Source: UBA946 sp031550725
GTDB lineage: Bacteria; Bacillota; Clostridia; Oscillospirales; Ruminococcaceae
DNA length: 64,000 nucleotides
NCBI GenBank assembly: GCA_031550725.1
Contig: JAVBOH010000009.1
Location: 213,584 to 277,583, forward strand
Direction of reading: 5' to 3'
The notes beneath the pieces were generated by a model. The model made no database searches and was not told where the DNA came from. It saw only the letters and a program-made list of their open reading frames with translations. Both the position numbers and the translations under genes were made by a program. This document shows positions 33,524-42,020 of this stretch, piece by piece. Numbering within the stretch: position 1 is the stretch's first letter; every line of letters starts with the position of its first letter.

Positions 33524-35452
33524 ATGAAAATTAAAAAAGCACTGGCACTTACAATGACAGCCGTATTTTTAATCGGAAACATGAGTTTTTCCGTATCAGC
33601 AAAGGAACAAGCGGCAAAGAAAACTTATACAAACAATCCATCTCCATTAGCAAACCATAACCAAATCGATGAGTTTAAGATGGATACTCCTGTTGTTAAG
33701 GCAGAAGAATATTCAGGCTGGTATTCAAGCGGTGCATATCTTAGATGGAAAAGCATTGACCATGCTATTATGTATCAGGTTTACTCAAAGGAAAAGGGAC
33801 AGGAAAAATTCAAGCTTTATGACACTATTTTAGGTGAGGAGCTTTATGTTTATACAAGTACTGAAACTGAGTTTATAGTCCGTGCAGTTTCATGGGATTA
33901 CAGCGATAATCGTATTGTCAGCAAGTTTTCAAAGGAAGTTAAGGTTAAACCTTTACCTAGCAAATCTTCAAGTTATGATGATGCTATGGATGTAAGCTGT
34001 GGCGTTGAATCTGATGAAGATGTACTCTATGATGATTGTGATTATGAGTATGATGAATGCAACGATTATGAATATGTTGAACCAGAATATTACAACAACG
34101 AGGAATATGCAGCTGCAAAGGAAAGCACATTCAAATCCGTTAAAAAATATCCGCTTTCAACTTTCTCTGCAGATGTTGACACAGCAGCATATGCTAATCT
34201 GCGCAGATTAATTCGTGACAATGAAAAAATTCCAACATCTGCAATCCGTATCGAGGAAATGCTTAACTATTTCGATTATAACTATAAACAGCCTGTTAAA
34301 GATGAGCCATTTTCCATCACAACAGAAATTTCCGACTGTCCATGGAACTCAAAGGCACAGCTTTTAATGATTGGTGTTCAGGGTAAGGATATTGCAGAGG
34401 AAGATTTACCTGCATCCAACCTTGTTTTCCTCGTTGATGTAAGCGGCTCTATGTATTCAAGGGAAAAGCTTCCGCTTGTTAAGGAATCACTTATCAGCCT
34501 GACAAAAACCATGAGCAAAAAAGACAAGATTTCCATTGTTACCTATGCAGGCAACGAAAGAGTTGTGCTTGAGGGTGCAAGGGGCAATCAGGTTAAATGT
34601 ATCACCGCAATAATGGATTTGCTTGATGCTGACGGCTCAACAAACGGCGAAAGCGGCATTAACATGGCATATAATATTGCTGAAAAGTACTTTATGAAAA
34701 ACGGTAATAACCGTGTTATTATGGCTAGTGACGGCGATTTGAACGTTGGTATTCAAAGTGAGGATGCACTTATTAAGCTTATTGAAAAGAAACGTGAAAC
34801 AGGTGTTTATTTCTCAATTTTAGGCTTTGGCTCGGAAAATATCAAGGATAATAAAATGAAAGCCCTAGCCGCTAACGGCAACGGAAATTATAACTATATC
34901 GACAGCGTTACAGAGGCTAATAAAGTGCTTGTTGAGGAGCGTCGTGGCACATTATTCACTATCGCAAAGGACGTTAAATTACAGGTTCAGTTTGCTGCAA
35001 CTCATGTCAAGGAATACCGTCTGATTGGTTATGATTATCGTGCTTTGGAAAACAGCGACTTCGAGAATGACAAGAAAGATGCCGCAGAAATTGGTGCAGG
35101 ACATACCGTAACAGTTTTGTATGAAATTATTCCTGCTGACAGCACCGCTGTAAATTCAAACACAATAGCAACCGTAAATATCCGCTACAAAGAGCCGGAC
35201 AGCGACACATCAAAGCTTATCACAAAGTCAGTAACAGAGAATGAATACTCCGCAGCAATGAGTAAGAATATGAAGTTTGCCGCAGGTGTTGCAGAGGTTG
35301 GCATGATTTTGAAAAACAGTGAATTCAAGGGTAAATCCACATTAACATCCGCACAAAAGCTTCTCAAGGACTATAAAAATTCCGATGATCTTTATAAAAA
35401 GGAATTTTATGAGCTGATTTTGGAGCTAAAGGAAAATTACAGCTATAAATAA
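33524..35452 (+). CDS. Secreted von Willebrand factor A-domain protein (YfbK-like)
   Basis: A 642-residue exported protein. The signal peptide spans about residues 1-26 (ALTMTAVFLIGNMSFSVSAK). A fibronectin-III-like stretch follows (SGAYLRWKSIDHAIMYQVY, about 67-150), then a very acidic, Tyr/Asp-rich linker (about 160-200). The YfbK-type N-domain (STFSADVDTAAYANLRRLI, IRIEEMLNYFDYNY) leads into a vWA domain with MIDAS motif DVSGSMYS (about 305) and DADGSTNGESGINMAYNIA, and a C-terminal helical domain. vWA domains bind metal and protein partners. It has its own terminator; the role is unknown. Confidence 0.85.
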   Translation: MKIKKALALTMTAVFLIGNMSFSVSAKEQAAKKTYTNNPSPLANHNQIDEFKMDTPVVKAEEYSGWYSSGAYLRWKSIDHAIMYQVYSKEKGQEKFKLYDTILGEELYVYTSTETEFIVRAVSWDYSDNRIVSKFSKEVKVKPLPSKSSSYDDAMDVSCGVESDEDVLYDDCDYEYDECNDYEYVEPEYYNNEEYAAAKESTFKSVKKYPLSTFSADVDTAAYANLRRLIRDNEKIPTSAIRIEEMLNYFDYNYKQPVKDEPFSITTEISDCPWNSKAQLLMIGVQGKDIAEEDLPASNLVFLVDVSGSMYSREKLPLVKESLISLTKTMSKKDKISIVTYAGNERVVLEGARGNQVKCITAIMDLLDADGSTNGESGINMAYNIAEKYFMKNGNNRVIMASDGDLNVGIQSEDALIKLIEKKRETGVYFSILGFGSENIKDNKMKALAANGNGNYNYIDSVTEANKVLVEERRGTLFTIAKDVKLQVQFAATHVKEYRLIGYDYRALENSDFENDKKDAAEIGAGHTVTVLYEIIPADSTAVNSNTIATVNIRYKEPDSDTSKLITKSVTENEYSAAMSKNMKFAAGVAEVGMILKNSEFKGKSTLTSAQKLLKDYKNSDDLYKKEFYELILELKENYSYK

Positions 35453-35460
35453 TTTTAATA

Positions 35461-35490
35461 ACTGCCGTATTAATTTACGGCAGTTTTTTT
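35461..35490 (+). terminator. Terminator of the vWA gene
   Basis: ACTGCCGTA (35461-35469) with TACGGCAGT (35476-35484), then a run of T to 35490. Confidence 0.92.
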
Positions 35491-35526
35491 ATGCCTAAAA
35501 CTTATATATCGCTTATTAAAAATAAT

Positions 35527-35579
35527 TTATCGTTTTTCGATAATTTACTATTGACATATGATAATTAATGTGTTATTAT
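35527..35579 (+). promoter_or_regulatory. Promoter and candidate operator of the DUF2975 gene
   Basis: TTGACA (35551-35556), 17 bases, TATTAT (35574-35579). A perfect palindrome TTATCG-TTTTT-CGATAA (35527-35543) lies just upstream of the -35 box and is a plausible site for the XRE regulator encoded downstream. Confidence 0.6.
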
Positions 35580-35624
35580 AATAAAAACAAAGCTTAAGCT
35601 TAATTAATGAAATGAGGAATATAT

Positions 35625-36077
35625 ATGAAGCCAATGAATTCAGCATTTGTATCAACAATTTTAACAAGAGCGCTATCAGTATTTTTAATTTTAATACTCC
35701 CAATAATACCGTGGATGATGGGACTATATAACGATTATCAGGTTAATTATTATGGACAAAAAAGCATTATAGTGCAATTGATAGTACTTGGATATTCTGC
35801 TTGCTTGGTAGGAATTGTGGCATTGTTTTCGCTTGATAAGCTGCTGCGAAACATACGCAAAGGCGAAGTTTTTATACACAGTAATATACAGATAATCCGT
35901 GCGTTGTCATATTTGTGTTTTGCGGAATGTTTGATTTTTGGTGTGTTTGGTTTTATTCGTCCGTTAAGCTTTATGGTTGCTGCTGCGGCTGCATTTCTAG
36001 GACTTATCGTGCGTGTTGTGAAAAACACATTTGACATAGCAACCGAAATTAAAGAGGAAAACGAATATACGATATAA
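35625..36077 (+). CDS. DUF2975 membrane protein
   Basis: A 150-residue protein with four hydrophobic segments (about residues 10-32, 50-70, 90-112 and 115-135), including ILTRALSVFLILILPIIPWMM and LRNIRKGEVFIHSNIQIIRALSYLCF; the xGEVFxxxNxxxLRxLSYxCF pattern is typical of DUF2975 proteins. These are nearly always paired with a small YozG-like XRE repressor, here at 36303 after an intervening repeat. GAGG lies before the ATG. Role unknown; the family pairing suggests a regulated membrane protein. Confidence 0.82.
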   Translation: MKPMNSAFVSTILTRALSVFLILILPIIPWMMGLYNDYQVNYYGQKSIIVQLIVLGYSACLVGIVALFSLDKLLRNIRKGEVFIHSNIQIIRALSYLCFAECLIFGVFGFIRPLSFMVAAAAAFLGLIVRVVKNTFDIATEIKEENEYTI

Positions 36078-36102
36078 TGCATAATTCAACCGTGGGAATT
36101 TA

Positions 36103-36260
36103 TGTAGGGGACGATGCCAATGCGGCGGCACCATTGTCCCGCATGAAATCAATATACCAAAATTATTGAATATATTATGGAAATAATAAATTTCCCATAA
36201 CATAATTATAATTTCAAATTCGTTAATTCCCAAGCGTGCGATGTGGTCATCGCCCCTACA
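36103..36260. repeat. Palindromic intergenic repeat (REP-like), copy 3, long form
   Basis: Ends TGTAGGGG (36103-36110) and CCCCTACA (36253-36260) are inverted; next to them GACGATG and ATCGC sequences continue the pairing, and the centre has its own hairpin TTATGGAAAT/ATTTCCCATAA. The 158-bp element separates the DUF2975 and XRE genes, which are normally adjacent, so it looks inserted. Confidence 0.75.
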
Positions 36261-36302
36261 AATAAATCACACCCAACCACAACAACTAAAGGAGAAAAAT
36301 AA

Positions 36303-36515
36303 ATGTCTATAATAGTAAATCTTGATGTTATGATGGCAAAACGTAAAATATCATCGGGTGATTTGGCAAAGGAAATTGACCTGACACCTGCAAATTTATC
36401 CGTCTTAAAAACAGGCAAGGCAAAGGCAATAAGATTTTCAACACTTGACAGCATTTGCAAGGCACTCGACTGCCAGCCTGCCGATATTTTAGAATACCGT
36501 GACGACAATTCATAA
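36303..36515 (+). CDS. YozG-like XRE-family transcriptional regulator
   Basis: A 70-residue protein that is almost entirely a Cro/C1 helix-turn-helix: VNLDVMMAKRKISSGDLAKEIDLTPANLSVLKTGKAKAIR and the family-typical ending ALDCQPADILEY. GGAGAAAAATAA precedes the ATG. It lies 19 bp before the DUF4173 gene and is likely to control the surrounding membrane-protein genes, including the DUF2975 gene. Confidence 0.88.
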   Translation: MSIIVNLDVMMAKRKISSGDLAKEIDLTPANLSVLKTGKAKAIRFSTLDSICKALDCQPADILEYRDDNS

Positions 36516-36533
36516 AAAAGGGGGCATATTAAT

Positions 36534-38105
36534 ATGTATTACAAAATAAAAACGATATCATCAAAGCATACACAAACCGGATCTGAAAGCATAACTGACA
36601 CACCATATCAAAGCTTTGATACACCATATGTAAATCAAAAGGAAGAACGAAGTTATTCCATGCTTGAAAGCTCGATTGCACTTGCAATTGTCGTGATATC
36701 CTTTGTATACTTACGTCTTGGGGGAATATTCTGGCAGTCAAACAGTTGTGTATTTTACTGCCTTGCATTAATGGCTGCTGACATAACATATCTAAGCTTT
36801 AAAACTCATAAAATCCGTCCGTTTCATATCGTATTATTCATGCTGATTATCATATTCAACGTGGCATATGTGATATCCTCGGTTGGCTTAGTAAAAATGC
36901 TGGCATCGTCCTTTTCAACGTTGTTATTATTCTATTCAGTATTCATCGTCATTGGCGATAGAAAGCCACTTAGCGACACATTTCCAAAGGAAATTATGGC
37001 TGTTATATTTTCATTGCCGTTCAAAAAATTCGGTAGTTTTTTTGGTGCAATAACACATCCAATCAAGAAAAACAGTAACGGTAAAAATATAAAAGGAATG
37101 CTGTTAGGTCTTGTTTTTGCCATTCCGATAACACTAATTATCATGTCACTTTTAATGAGTGCAGATAATACCTTTAGTGCAATTTTTGATAAAATAATAC
37201 CTCAGGACACTGGTGACTTTTTCACTATAATATTTCAAATCGGAGTTGCAGTTTTATTCACCTGCTATTTGTTTGGACTTCTTATTTCAAGCGGTGATAA
37301 GCACGATATTGCCATAAATGACACGAGAAACGGACTTCCATCCATCACACTTTATACAGCAGTAACCCCAATCTGCATTATGTATGTGATATTCTTTTTC
37401 GTTTCGCTTGGCTACTTCACATCTGCATTAATGGGTAAACTTCCAGTCAATTATTCCTATTCAGAATATGCACGACAGGGCTTTTTCGAGCTGTGTGCAG
37501 TGTCCGCAATAAACCTAGGAATTATAATAGGATTAAACTCATTCTGCCATAAAGAAAATGGCGAAAAGCCAAAGGGTATCAGATTTTTCACAGTATTTAT
37601 CATCCTAGCGTCACTAACTCACATCATCACAGCAATAAGCAAAATGGTCTTATATATCAGCGAAAAAGGCTTGACACATCTGCGTGTTTATACATCATGG
37701 TTCATGGCACTTTTATTCATGACATTTATCTGCATACTTATTAAAACATTTCGCAAGAACTTTAAAATGTATGTATCAATGTTCTGTATTTTTACGCTGA
37801 TGTTAGGAATACTTTGCTTTTCAAACTTGGATTATCGTATAGCAGATTTCAACATAAATGGTTATATAAACGGCGATATCAACGAGCTTGATATGTATAA
37901 TATAAAGTATAATTTATCAGACACAGCAATACTTGCGGCGGTCAAATATACTGATAATGACAAGGTTTCAGAACAAATGCATAACTATCTTGATAATATT
38001 TCCTTAGACTATTATGATGACGGTATTTCATATTTTAATTTTGAATCATATGCCGCAAAAAAAGCACTTGAGGAGTATAGGGAAACTGTAAATGAAAAAT
38101 CATAA
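36534..38105 (+). CDS. DUF4173-family polytopic membrane protein
   Basis: A 523-residue protein with about 60 hydrophilic N-terminal residues followed by around ten to twelve hydrophobic segments. The region from about residue 45 and the LYTAVTPICIMYVIFFFVSLGYFTSAL and NYSYSEYARQGFFELCAVSAINL blocks match the DUF4173 (DUF4153-like) pattern, where Y-x-EYAR-x-GFFEL is a hallmark. A C-terminal soluble tail follows. Its last 14 bases overlap the next gene, so the two are coupled. Function unknown; often linked to XRE/DUF2975 genes. Confidence 0.8.
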   Translation: MYYKIKTISSKHTQTGSESITDTPYQSFDTPYVNQKEERSYSMLESSIALAIVVISFVYLRLGGIFWQSNSCVFYCLALMAADITYLSFKTHKIRPFHIVLFMLIIIFNVAYVISSVGLVKMLASSFSTLLLFYSVFIVIGDRKPLSDTFPKEIMAVIFSLPFKKFGSFFGAITHPIKKNSNGKNIKGMLLGLVFAIPITLIIMSLLMSADNTFSAIFDKIIPQDTGDFFTIIFQIGVAVLFTCYLFGLLISSGDKHDIAINDTRNGLPSITLYTAVTPICIMYVIFFFVSLGYFTSALMGKLPVNYSYSEYARQGFFELCAVSAINLGIIIGLNSFCHKENGEKPKGIRFFTVFIILASLTHIITAISKMVLYISEKGLTHLRVYTSWFMALLFMTFICILIKTFRKNFKMYVSMFCIFTLMLGILCFSNLDYRIADFNINGYINGDINELDMYNIKYNLSDTAILAAVKYTDNDKVSEQMHNYLDNISLDYYDDGISYFNFESYAAKKALEEYRETVNEKS

Positions 38106-38517
38106 AATTATTAAAAGAATTATTGGCATTTTAGTTGTATGTACAGTACTCGCAGGAGTATTTTTCACAGGATATATTTTATTATTGAAATCAGCTTTTG
38201 AAAATTACAGCATTGACGACTGGTATGAAAGAATATGCTTTGTAACTGATGATGAACGGTACAAAGTTTCTGTCTGGGGAAATGATACTGGTTTACACCA
38301 TCCGTCCCTGCAATTAAGATTTATTATTACTGATACAGCTTATAATAAGCAAGTTGAAATTAATCAGCCATTTCACTATCTGTTCAGTGATAAGAATAAT
38401 ATACCTTTGTTTGAGTTTGAAACCATAAATGAAAACAAGGCAAAGCTAATTTTAAATGAAACAAGGGAGCAGTCAGAAATTATATTTGTATGGGCGGATA
38501 TTTTTGACGAGAATTAA
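38092..38517 (+). CDS. Small anchored protein, unknown
   Basis: 141 residues with one N-terminal hydrophobic segment (about 10-32, IIGILVVCTVLAGVFFTGYILLL) and a beta-rich exterior part (YKVSVWGNDTG, LQLRFIITDTAYNKQVEI). Its ATG lies inside the end of the DUF4173 gene, so translation is coupled. I do not recognise a family; it is probably an extracytoplasmic accessory of the upstream membrane protein. Confidence 0.6.
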   Translation: MKNHKIIKRIIGILVVCTVLAGVFFTGYILLLKSAFENYSIDDWYERICFVTDDERYKVSVWGNDTGLHHPSLQLRFIITDTAYNKQVEINQPFHYLFSDKNNIPLFEFETINENKAKLILNETREQSEIIFVWADIFDEN

Positions 38518-38529
38518 AGGGGTGCACAT

Positions 38530-39078
38530 ATGGAAATAGAAAATTATCATGCTAAAACTAATTATAAAAAAATAATTTTAGGCGCATTTCAAATTGCTGT
38601 GCTGTTCTATCCTGCACTAACAATAAATGATTTATTATCAATAGCAATAAGCAGTTCATATGCTTTGTATCCAATCTTGATAATATGCAGTATATTTGCA
38701 GGTATAGCAATTTATAGCGATACTAAAAAAGAAGCATTATTAAAGTGGATGTTTTCTATACCGATAAATATATTCTTCATGTTTTTTATATGGGGAAATC
38801 AATTTCAATTAAGAGCATTAAACTGGAATGATGATTATGGCGACATAAGTGCTGGTGGTGGATTTGCAATGATGCTCTTGATATTTGGCGCATTAATCAC
38901 AAATTCCTTTGCCATGCTAATTGGTACATTATTCAGTCATGAAATAAAATGTGACAGCCTTAAGCATAAAATATATATTACACAAAAATATATTCTTACA
39001 ATTTTCTGTGTAATATTAACATTAGCGATATTTTTTATAGACAATATAATGCCGCAGTATAGACCTGACAGATGGTGA
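38530..39078 (+). CDS. Polytopic membrane protein, unknown
   Basis: 182 residues with about five hydrophobic segments (KIILGAFQIAVLFYPALTI, YALYPILIICSIFAGIAIY, WMFSIPINIFFMFFIWG, MMLLIFGALITNSFAMLIG, ILTIFCVILTLAIFFI). AGGGG precedes the ATG 12 bases after the previous stop, so it belongs to the same operon. Its 3' end overlaps the tail of the convergent 75-codon gene by 44 bp. Family not recognised. Confidence 0.6.
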   Translation: MEIENYHAKTNYKKIILGAFQIAVLFYPALTINDLLSIAISSSYALYPILIICSIFAGIAIYSDTKKEALLKWMFSIPINIFFMFFIWGNQFQLRALNWNDDYGDISAGGGFAMMLLIFGALITNSFAMLIGTLFSHEIKCDSLKHKIYITQKYILTIFCVILTLAIFFIDNIMPQYRPDRW

Positions 39079-39262
39079 TAAAATAAACAAAAAAATCGTA
39101 AGGATTATCACTCTCCTTACGATTTTTCTTTCTGTTATAAGCCTTAGGGTTTTCAGGAACTCTTGTGACAGGATTGACAGCACCCCATGCTCCTCGTTTT
39201 TTAGCATAATATTCTTTACGCTGTTTTTTGCTCATTTTCTCGAGCGGAATTTGTTTTTCCAT
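39035..39262 (-). CDS. Small basic protein read through its terminator; candidate ArfA/BrfA-like rescue factor
   Basis: A 75-codon frame starting MEKQIPLEKMSKKQRKEYY. The start is the ATG at 39262 with AAGGA about 11 bases upstream. The conserved-looking part (residues 1-50) is strongly basic, with RGAWGAVNPVTRVPENPK followed by AYNRKKNRK. From codon 46 the frame enters a 14-bp terminator hairpin (39127-39091); its T run falls at codons 56-58. The stop comes only 54 bases later, after a hydrophobic tail (FFVYFITICQVYTAALYCL). Terminated mRNA would thus lack a stop codon. ArfA and BrfA, which rescue stalled ribosomes, have this organisation: short basic proteins with an R-V-x(n)-K-x-Y-x-R-K stretch, terminator or RNase III hairpin before the stop, and a destabilising hydrophobic extension. 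The parallel is mine; alternatively a stop codon was lost by mutation. Confidence 0.6.
   Translation of the reverse strand: MEKQIPLEKMSKKQRKEYYAKKRGAWGAVNPVTRVPENPKAYNRKKNRKESDNPYDFFVYFITICQVYTAALYCL
39091..39127. terminator. Bidirectional terminator inside the 75-codon gene
   Basis: AAAAATCGTAAGGA (39091-39104) pairs perfectly with TCCTTACGATTTTT (39114-39127), loop 9 bases. On the minus strand seven T end the stem (39095-39089). On the plus strand it terminates the gene ending at 39078. It lies within, not after, the minus-strand frame. Confidence 0.88.
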
Positions 39263-39281
39263 TGTAATGACCATCCTTTCG

Positions 39282-39388
39282 GTAGGAGCGAATACCAATC
39301 GCCCGTTTAGGAATTAATGAATGTTAAAATTAATTTGAAGCGTGTTTATTTCATGCAGGCGATAAAACATTGCGACGCATCGACCTAC
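39282..39388. repeat. Palindromic intergenic repeat (REP-like), copy 4, degenerate
   Basis: GTAGGAGCGAAT at the left end and ATCGACCTAC at the right end are inverted; inside, ATCGCCCG and CAGGCGAT continue a loose pairing. It forms most of the upstream region of the 75-codon gene; no clear promoter is visible within it. Confidence 0.6.
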
Positions 39389-39441
39389 ATTGTGATTTTC
39401 CAAATTATAATTGTATTTTTTGGTGTTTATGTTGTATACAA

Positions 39442-39468
39442 AAGGCTGTTACAAAACGCAACAGCCTT
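39442..39468 (-). terminator. Terminator of the glycosyltransferase gene
   Basis: AAGGCTGTT (39442-39450) with AACAGCCTT (39460-39468); on the minus strand TTTTGTAT follows. Confidence 0.75.
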
Positions 39469-39495
39469 AAAGATTTATAATTATGAATAATTCTT

Positions 39496-40425
39496 TTAAG
39501 AATTTATCGCCTGAACAATACTGCCAACAATACTATTCTTAGTATAACCCATGCACAAAACATTTATAACCTTCATAAACTTGTTTTTATTAGCAAACGC
39601 AGCATAATCGTTAATAATTTTAAGCTTATCAGGGTTAAGAATTTTAGCAGCAGCATTCTGGAATTCCATAGCCTGATAATAACTCTTTTGAGTATCAAAA
39701 CGGCTGTTGCTGATATTCTTGAAATTCTTGATAATATCAATACCTCTGCCGCTAACAGCACCAACAGTATTATCACCATGCTGTCTGTAACAAACAAGTG
39801 GCTCTTTAATATATGCAACCTTGCCGATAGCAACAGCATACAAGCCAATCCACCAGTCATGCGAAACAGCATTATCAGGAATGTTCTTGCAAAGCTTCAT
39901 AAGAGGAGCATTAAACATACAGCTCAAACCAACAATACAGTTCTCAACCATCATTCTCTTTAAAGTGAACTTATCAGGCTTGATGTTTGCGTATTTAACA
40001 TAAGATGAATTAATAACATTATCGTTAAAATCAATAATTTCCATATCAGAATGAACAAGAATTGGAGTACGAGCACCAGACATTACCTCCATCTGTTTCA
40101 TCATAGTAAGCTGCTTTGAAAGCTTGTTAGGAGCCCAAAGGTCATCCTGACAGCATAAGCAATAATAAACATCTGGGGTAGCATTAGCCATAAGCTTGGC
40201 AAAATTACCCTTAGCAGAATTATATTGTGAAGGTTCATCTTCAATTAATCGGATTTTCTCCGGATATTTTTTCATATAGCTTCTGATAATCTTAACAGTA
40301 TCATCCTTTGAGCCATCATCACGAATTGTAACTACAAAATCGGTGTAGTCCTGTGCCATAATTGAATCAAGCTGTTTCTTTAAATAATTTGTTCCGTTAT
40401 ATGTAGCCATTAGTATTTCTATCAT
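39496..40425 (-). CDS. Family 2 glycosyltransferase
   Basis: GT-A-fold sugar transferase, 309 residues, cytoplasmic face of the membrane. Motifs: IEILMATYNGTNYLKKQLDSI (nucleotide-sugar binding), TIRDDGSKDDT, the metal-binding LCCQDDLW, and SHDWWIGLYAVA before the acceptor region. The similarity is to rhamnosyltransferase-like enzymes of surface polysaccharide synthesis, but donor and acceptor cannot be read. The gene stands alone with its own promoter region (TATAAT at 40474-40469, minus strand) and terminator. Confidence 0.88.
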   Translation of the reverse strand: MIEILMATYNGTNYLKKQLDSIMAQDYTDFVVTIRDDGSKDDTVKIIRSYMKKYPEKIRLIEDEPSQYNSAKGNFAKLMANATPDVYYCLCCQDDLWAPNKLSKQLTMMKQMEVMSGARTPILVHSDMEIIDFNDNVINSSYVKYANIKPDKFTLKRMMVENCIVGLSCMFNAPLMKLCKNIPDNAVSHDWWIGLYAVAIGKVAYIKEPLVCYRQHGDNTVGAVSGRGIDIIKNFKNISNSRFDTQKSYYQAMEFQNAAAKILNPDKLKIINDYAAFANKNKFMKVINVLCMGYTKNSIVGSIVQAINS

Positions 40426-40700
40426 TATATAATTCGACCTTTCAACTATTTCTAAATATCACCATTATATTATAGCACACCTATAATACAAAAAGCAATA
40501 GTTAATTAATAAAAAAATAATCATATATGTATAAAATAATTGTTGTAATTTTGAATAACTTGTGGTAATATTAGTGTTGATATACTAAATCAGTAAATTT
40601 TTAGCGATTTGATTTGGTTGAATATTGTATTTTTCATTAAAAAGCGTATGCATTTAAAGCGGCATTAATACAATAAATTTTATGATAAGGAAGTATCACA

Positions 40701-41909
40701 ATGAAGTATGTTGTTCTACTCTGCGATGGTATGGCAGATTATCCAAACGAGGAGCTAAATATGGAAACCCCGATGAGCAAGTCTGTAACTCCAAATATGG
40801 ATATGCTGGCAAAAAAATCTACAATCGGACTTGTTAAAACAGTAGCAGATGGTTTAAAGCCAGGCTCAGATGTTGCAAACCTATCTGTTTTAGGATATGA
40901 CCCATCGAAATGCTATACAGGACGTTCACCGCTCGAGGCAGGCTCAATTGGAATAGAAATGCTAAAAACCGATGTTTCATTCAGATGTAACTTAGTTACA
41001 GTGACTGATGAAGCAAATTATAAGGACAAGACAATACTTGATTATTGTGCTGATGATATATCGACTGAAGAGGCTAAAATTTTGATAGAATATTTAGCTG
41101 AATATTTTGATAACGATGAATTCAAGCTATACAGCGGCGTTAGCTACCGTCACTGCCTGATTTGGCATAATGGTACGCTTGATGTTGGTACATTAACACC
41201 ACCTCATGACATCACAGGCAAGCCAGTTGCAGATTATCTGCCTGAGCATGAAAACGCTGCAAAGCTGTTTGATATGATGAAAAAGAGCTATGAGCTTTTG
41301 AAGGACCATCCTGTAAACAAGGCTCGTGAGGAAAAAGGTTTGCGTCCTGCAAACAGTATGTGGCTATGGGGCGAGGGAGTTCGTGCAGAACTTGAAAACT
41401 TTGAGGCTGTATATGGACTGAAAGGCTCAATGATATCAGCAGTTGACTTGCTGAAAGGTATCGGTAAATTCTCTGGCATGAATGTTGTTGAAGTCACTGG
41501 CGCAACCGGATATATTGATACAAACTTTAAGGGCAAGGCAGATGCTGCAGTAAAAGAGCTTGCAAACGGACAGGATTTCGTATATATCCACGTTGAAGCA
41601 CCTGATGAATGTGGTCACAGAAATGAAGCTCAAAACAAGGTTAAGTCACTTGAAATTATCGATGATATAATTCTTGGCACAATTCTGCCTGAACTTGAAA
41701 AGTATGATGATTACAAGCTACTTATTTGTCCTGACCACGCAACACCGCTTGCACTCAAGACACATACAAACGACCCAGTACCATTCATGATTTATAAAAA
41801 GAACATGAATGTCGATGGCAAGGATGTTTTTACAGAAAAGACAGCAGCCGAAACTGGTCTTTTCATTGAACATGGACCATCCATGATGAAGCGTTTTATT
41901 GAGCTGTAA
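40701..41909 (+). CDS. apgM: Cofactor-independent phosphoglycerate mutase, ApgM type
   Basis: Interconverts 3- and 2-phosphoglycerate with two metal ions; alkaline-phosphatase superfamily. The 402-residue size and motifs are those of the archaeal-type ApgM: LLCDGMADYPNEEL at the start (metal Asp), GLKPGSDVANLSVLGYDP with the nucleophile Ser, FVYIHVEAPDECGHRNE and LLICPDHATPLALKTH with metal ligands. Some ApgM relatives in bacteria act as homoserine kinases, which cannot be excluded, but no threonine genes are adjacent. AAGGAAG lies before the ATG. Confidence 0.92.
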   Translation: MKYVVLLCDGMADYPNEELNMETPMSKSVTPNMDMLAKKSTIGLVKTVADGLKPGSDVANLSVLGYDPSKCYTGRSPLEAGSIGIEMLKTDVSFRCNLVTVTDEANYKDKTILDYCADDISTEEAKILIEYLAEYFDNDEFKLYSGVSYRHCLIWHNGTLDVGTLTPPHDITGKPVADYLPEHENAAKLFDMMKKSYELLKDHPVNKAREEKGLRPANSMWLWGEGVRAELENFEAVYGLKGSMISAVDLLKGIGKFSGMNVVEVTGATGYIDTNFKGKADAAVKELANGQDFVYIHVEAPDECGHRNEAQNKVKSLEIIDDIILGTILPELEKYDDYKLLICPDHATPLALKTHTNDPVPFMIYKKNMNVDGKDVFTEKTAAETGLFIEHGPSMMKRFIEL

Positions 41910-41924
41910 TATACGCATAACGGG

Positions 41925-41988
41925 GTTGTTGCACGGTATATGAAATGGTCAGCCACACAGGGCTGACTGTTTCTGCTATACGTACAAC
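41925..41988 (+). terminator. Hairpin after apgM
   Basis: GTTGT (41925-41929) with ACAAC (41984-41988), ACG...TATA with TATACGT, and an inner GTCAGCC (41948-41954) with GGCTGAC (41961-41967). T-rich DNA follows after a few bases, so it probably ends the apgM transcript. Confidence 0.5.
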
Positions 41989-42020
41989 AGACTCATTATT
42001 TTTATAGAGGAGTAAACAAA

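Noticed and set aside
40426..40700. A structured RNA in the AT-rich gap before apgM
   Set aside because: Only short AT-rich pairings are possible; no stable stem or known motif is visible.
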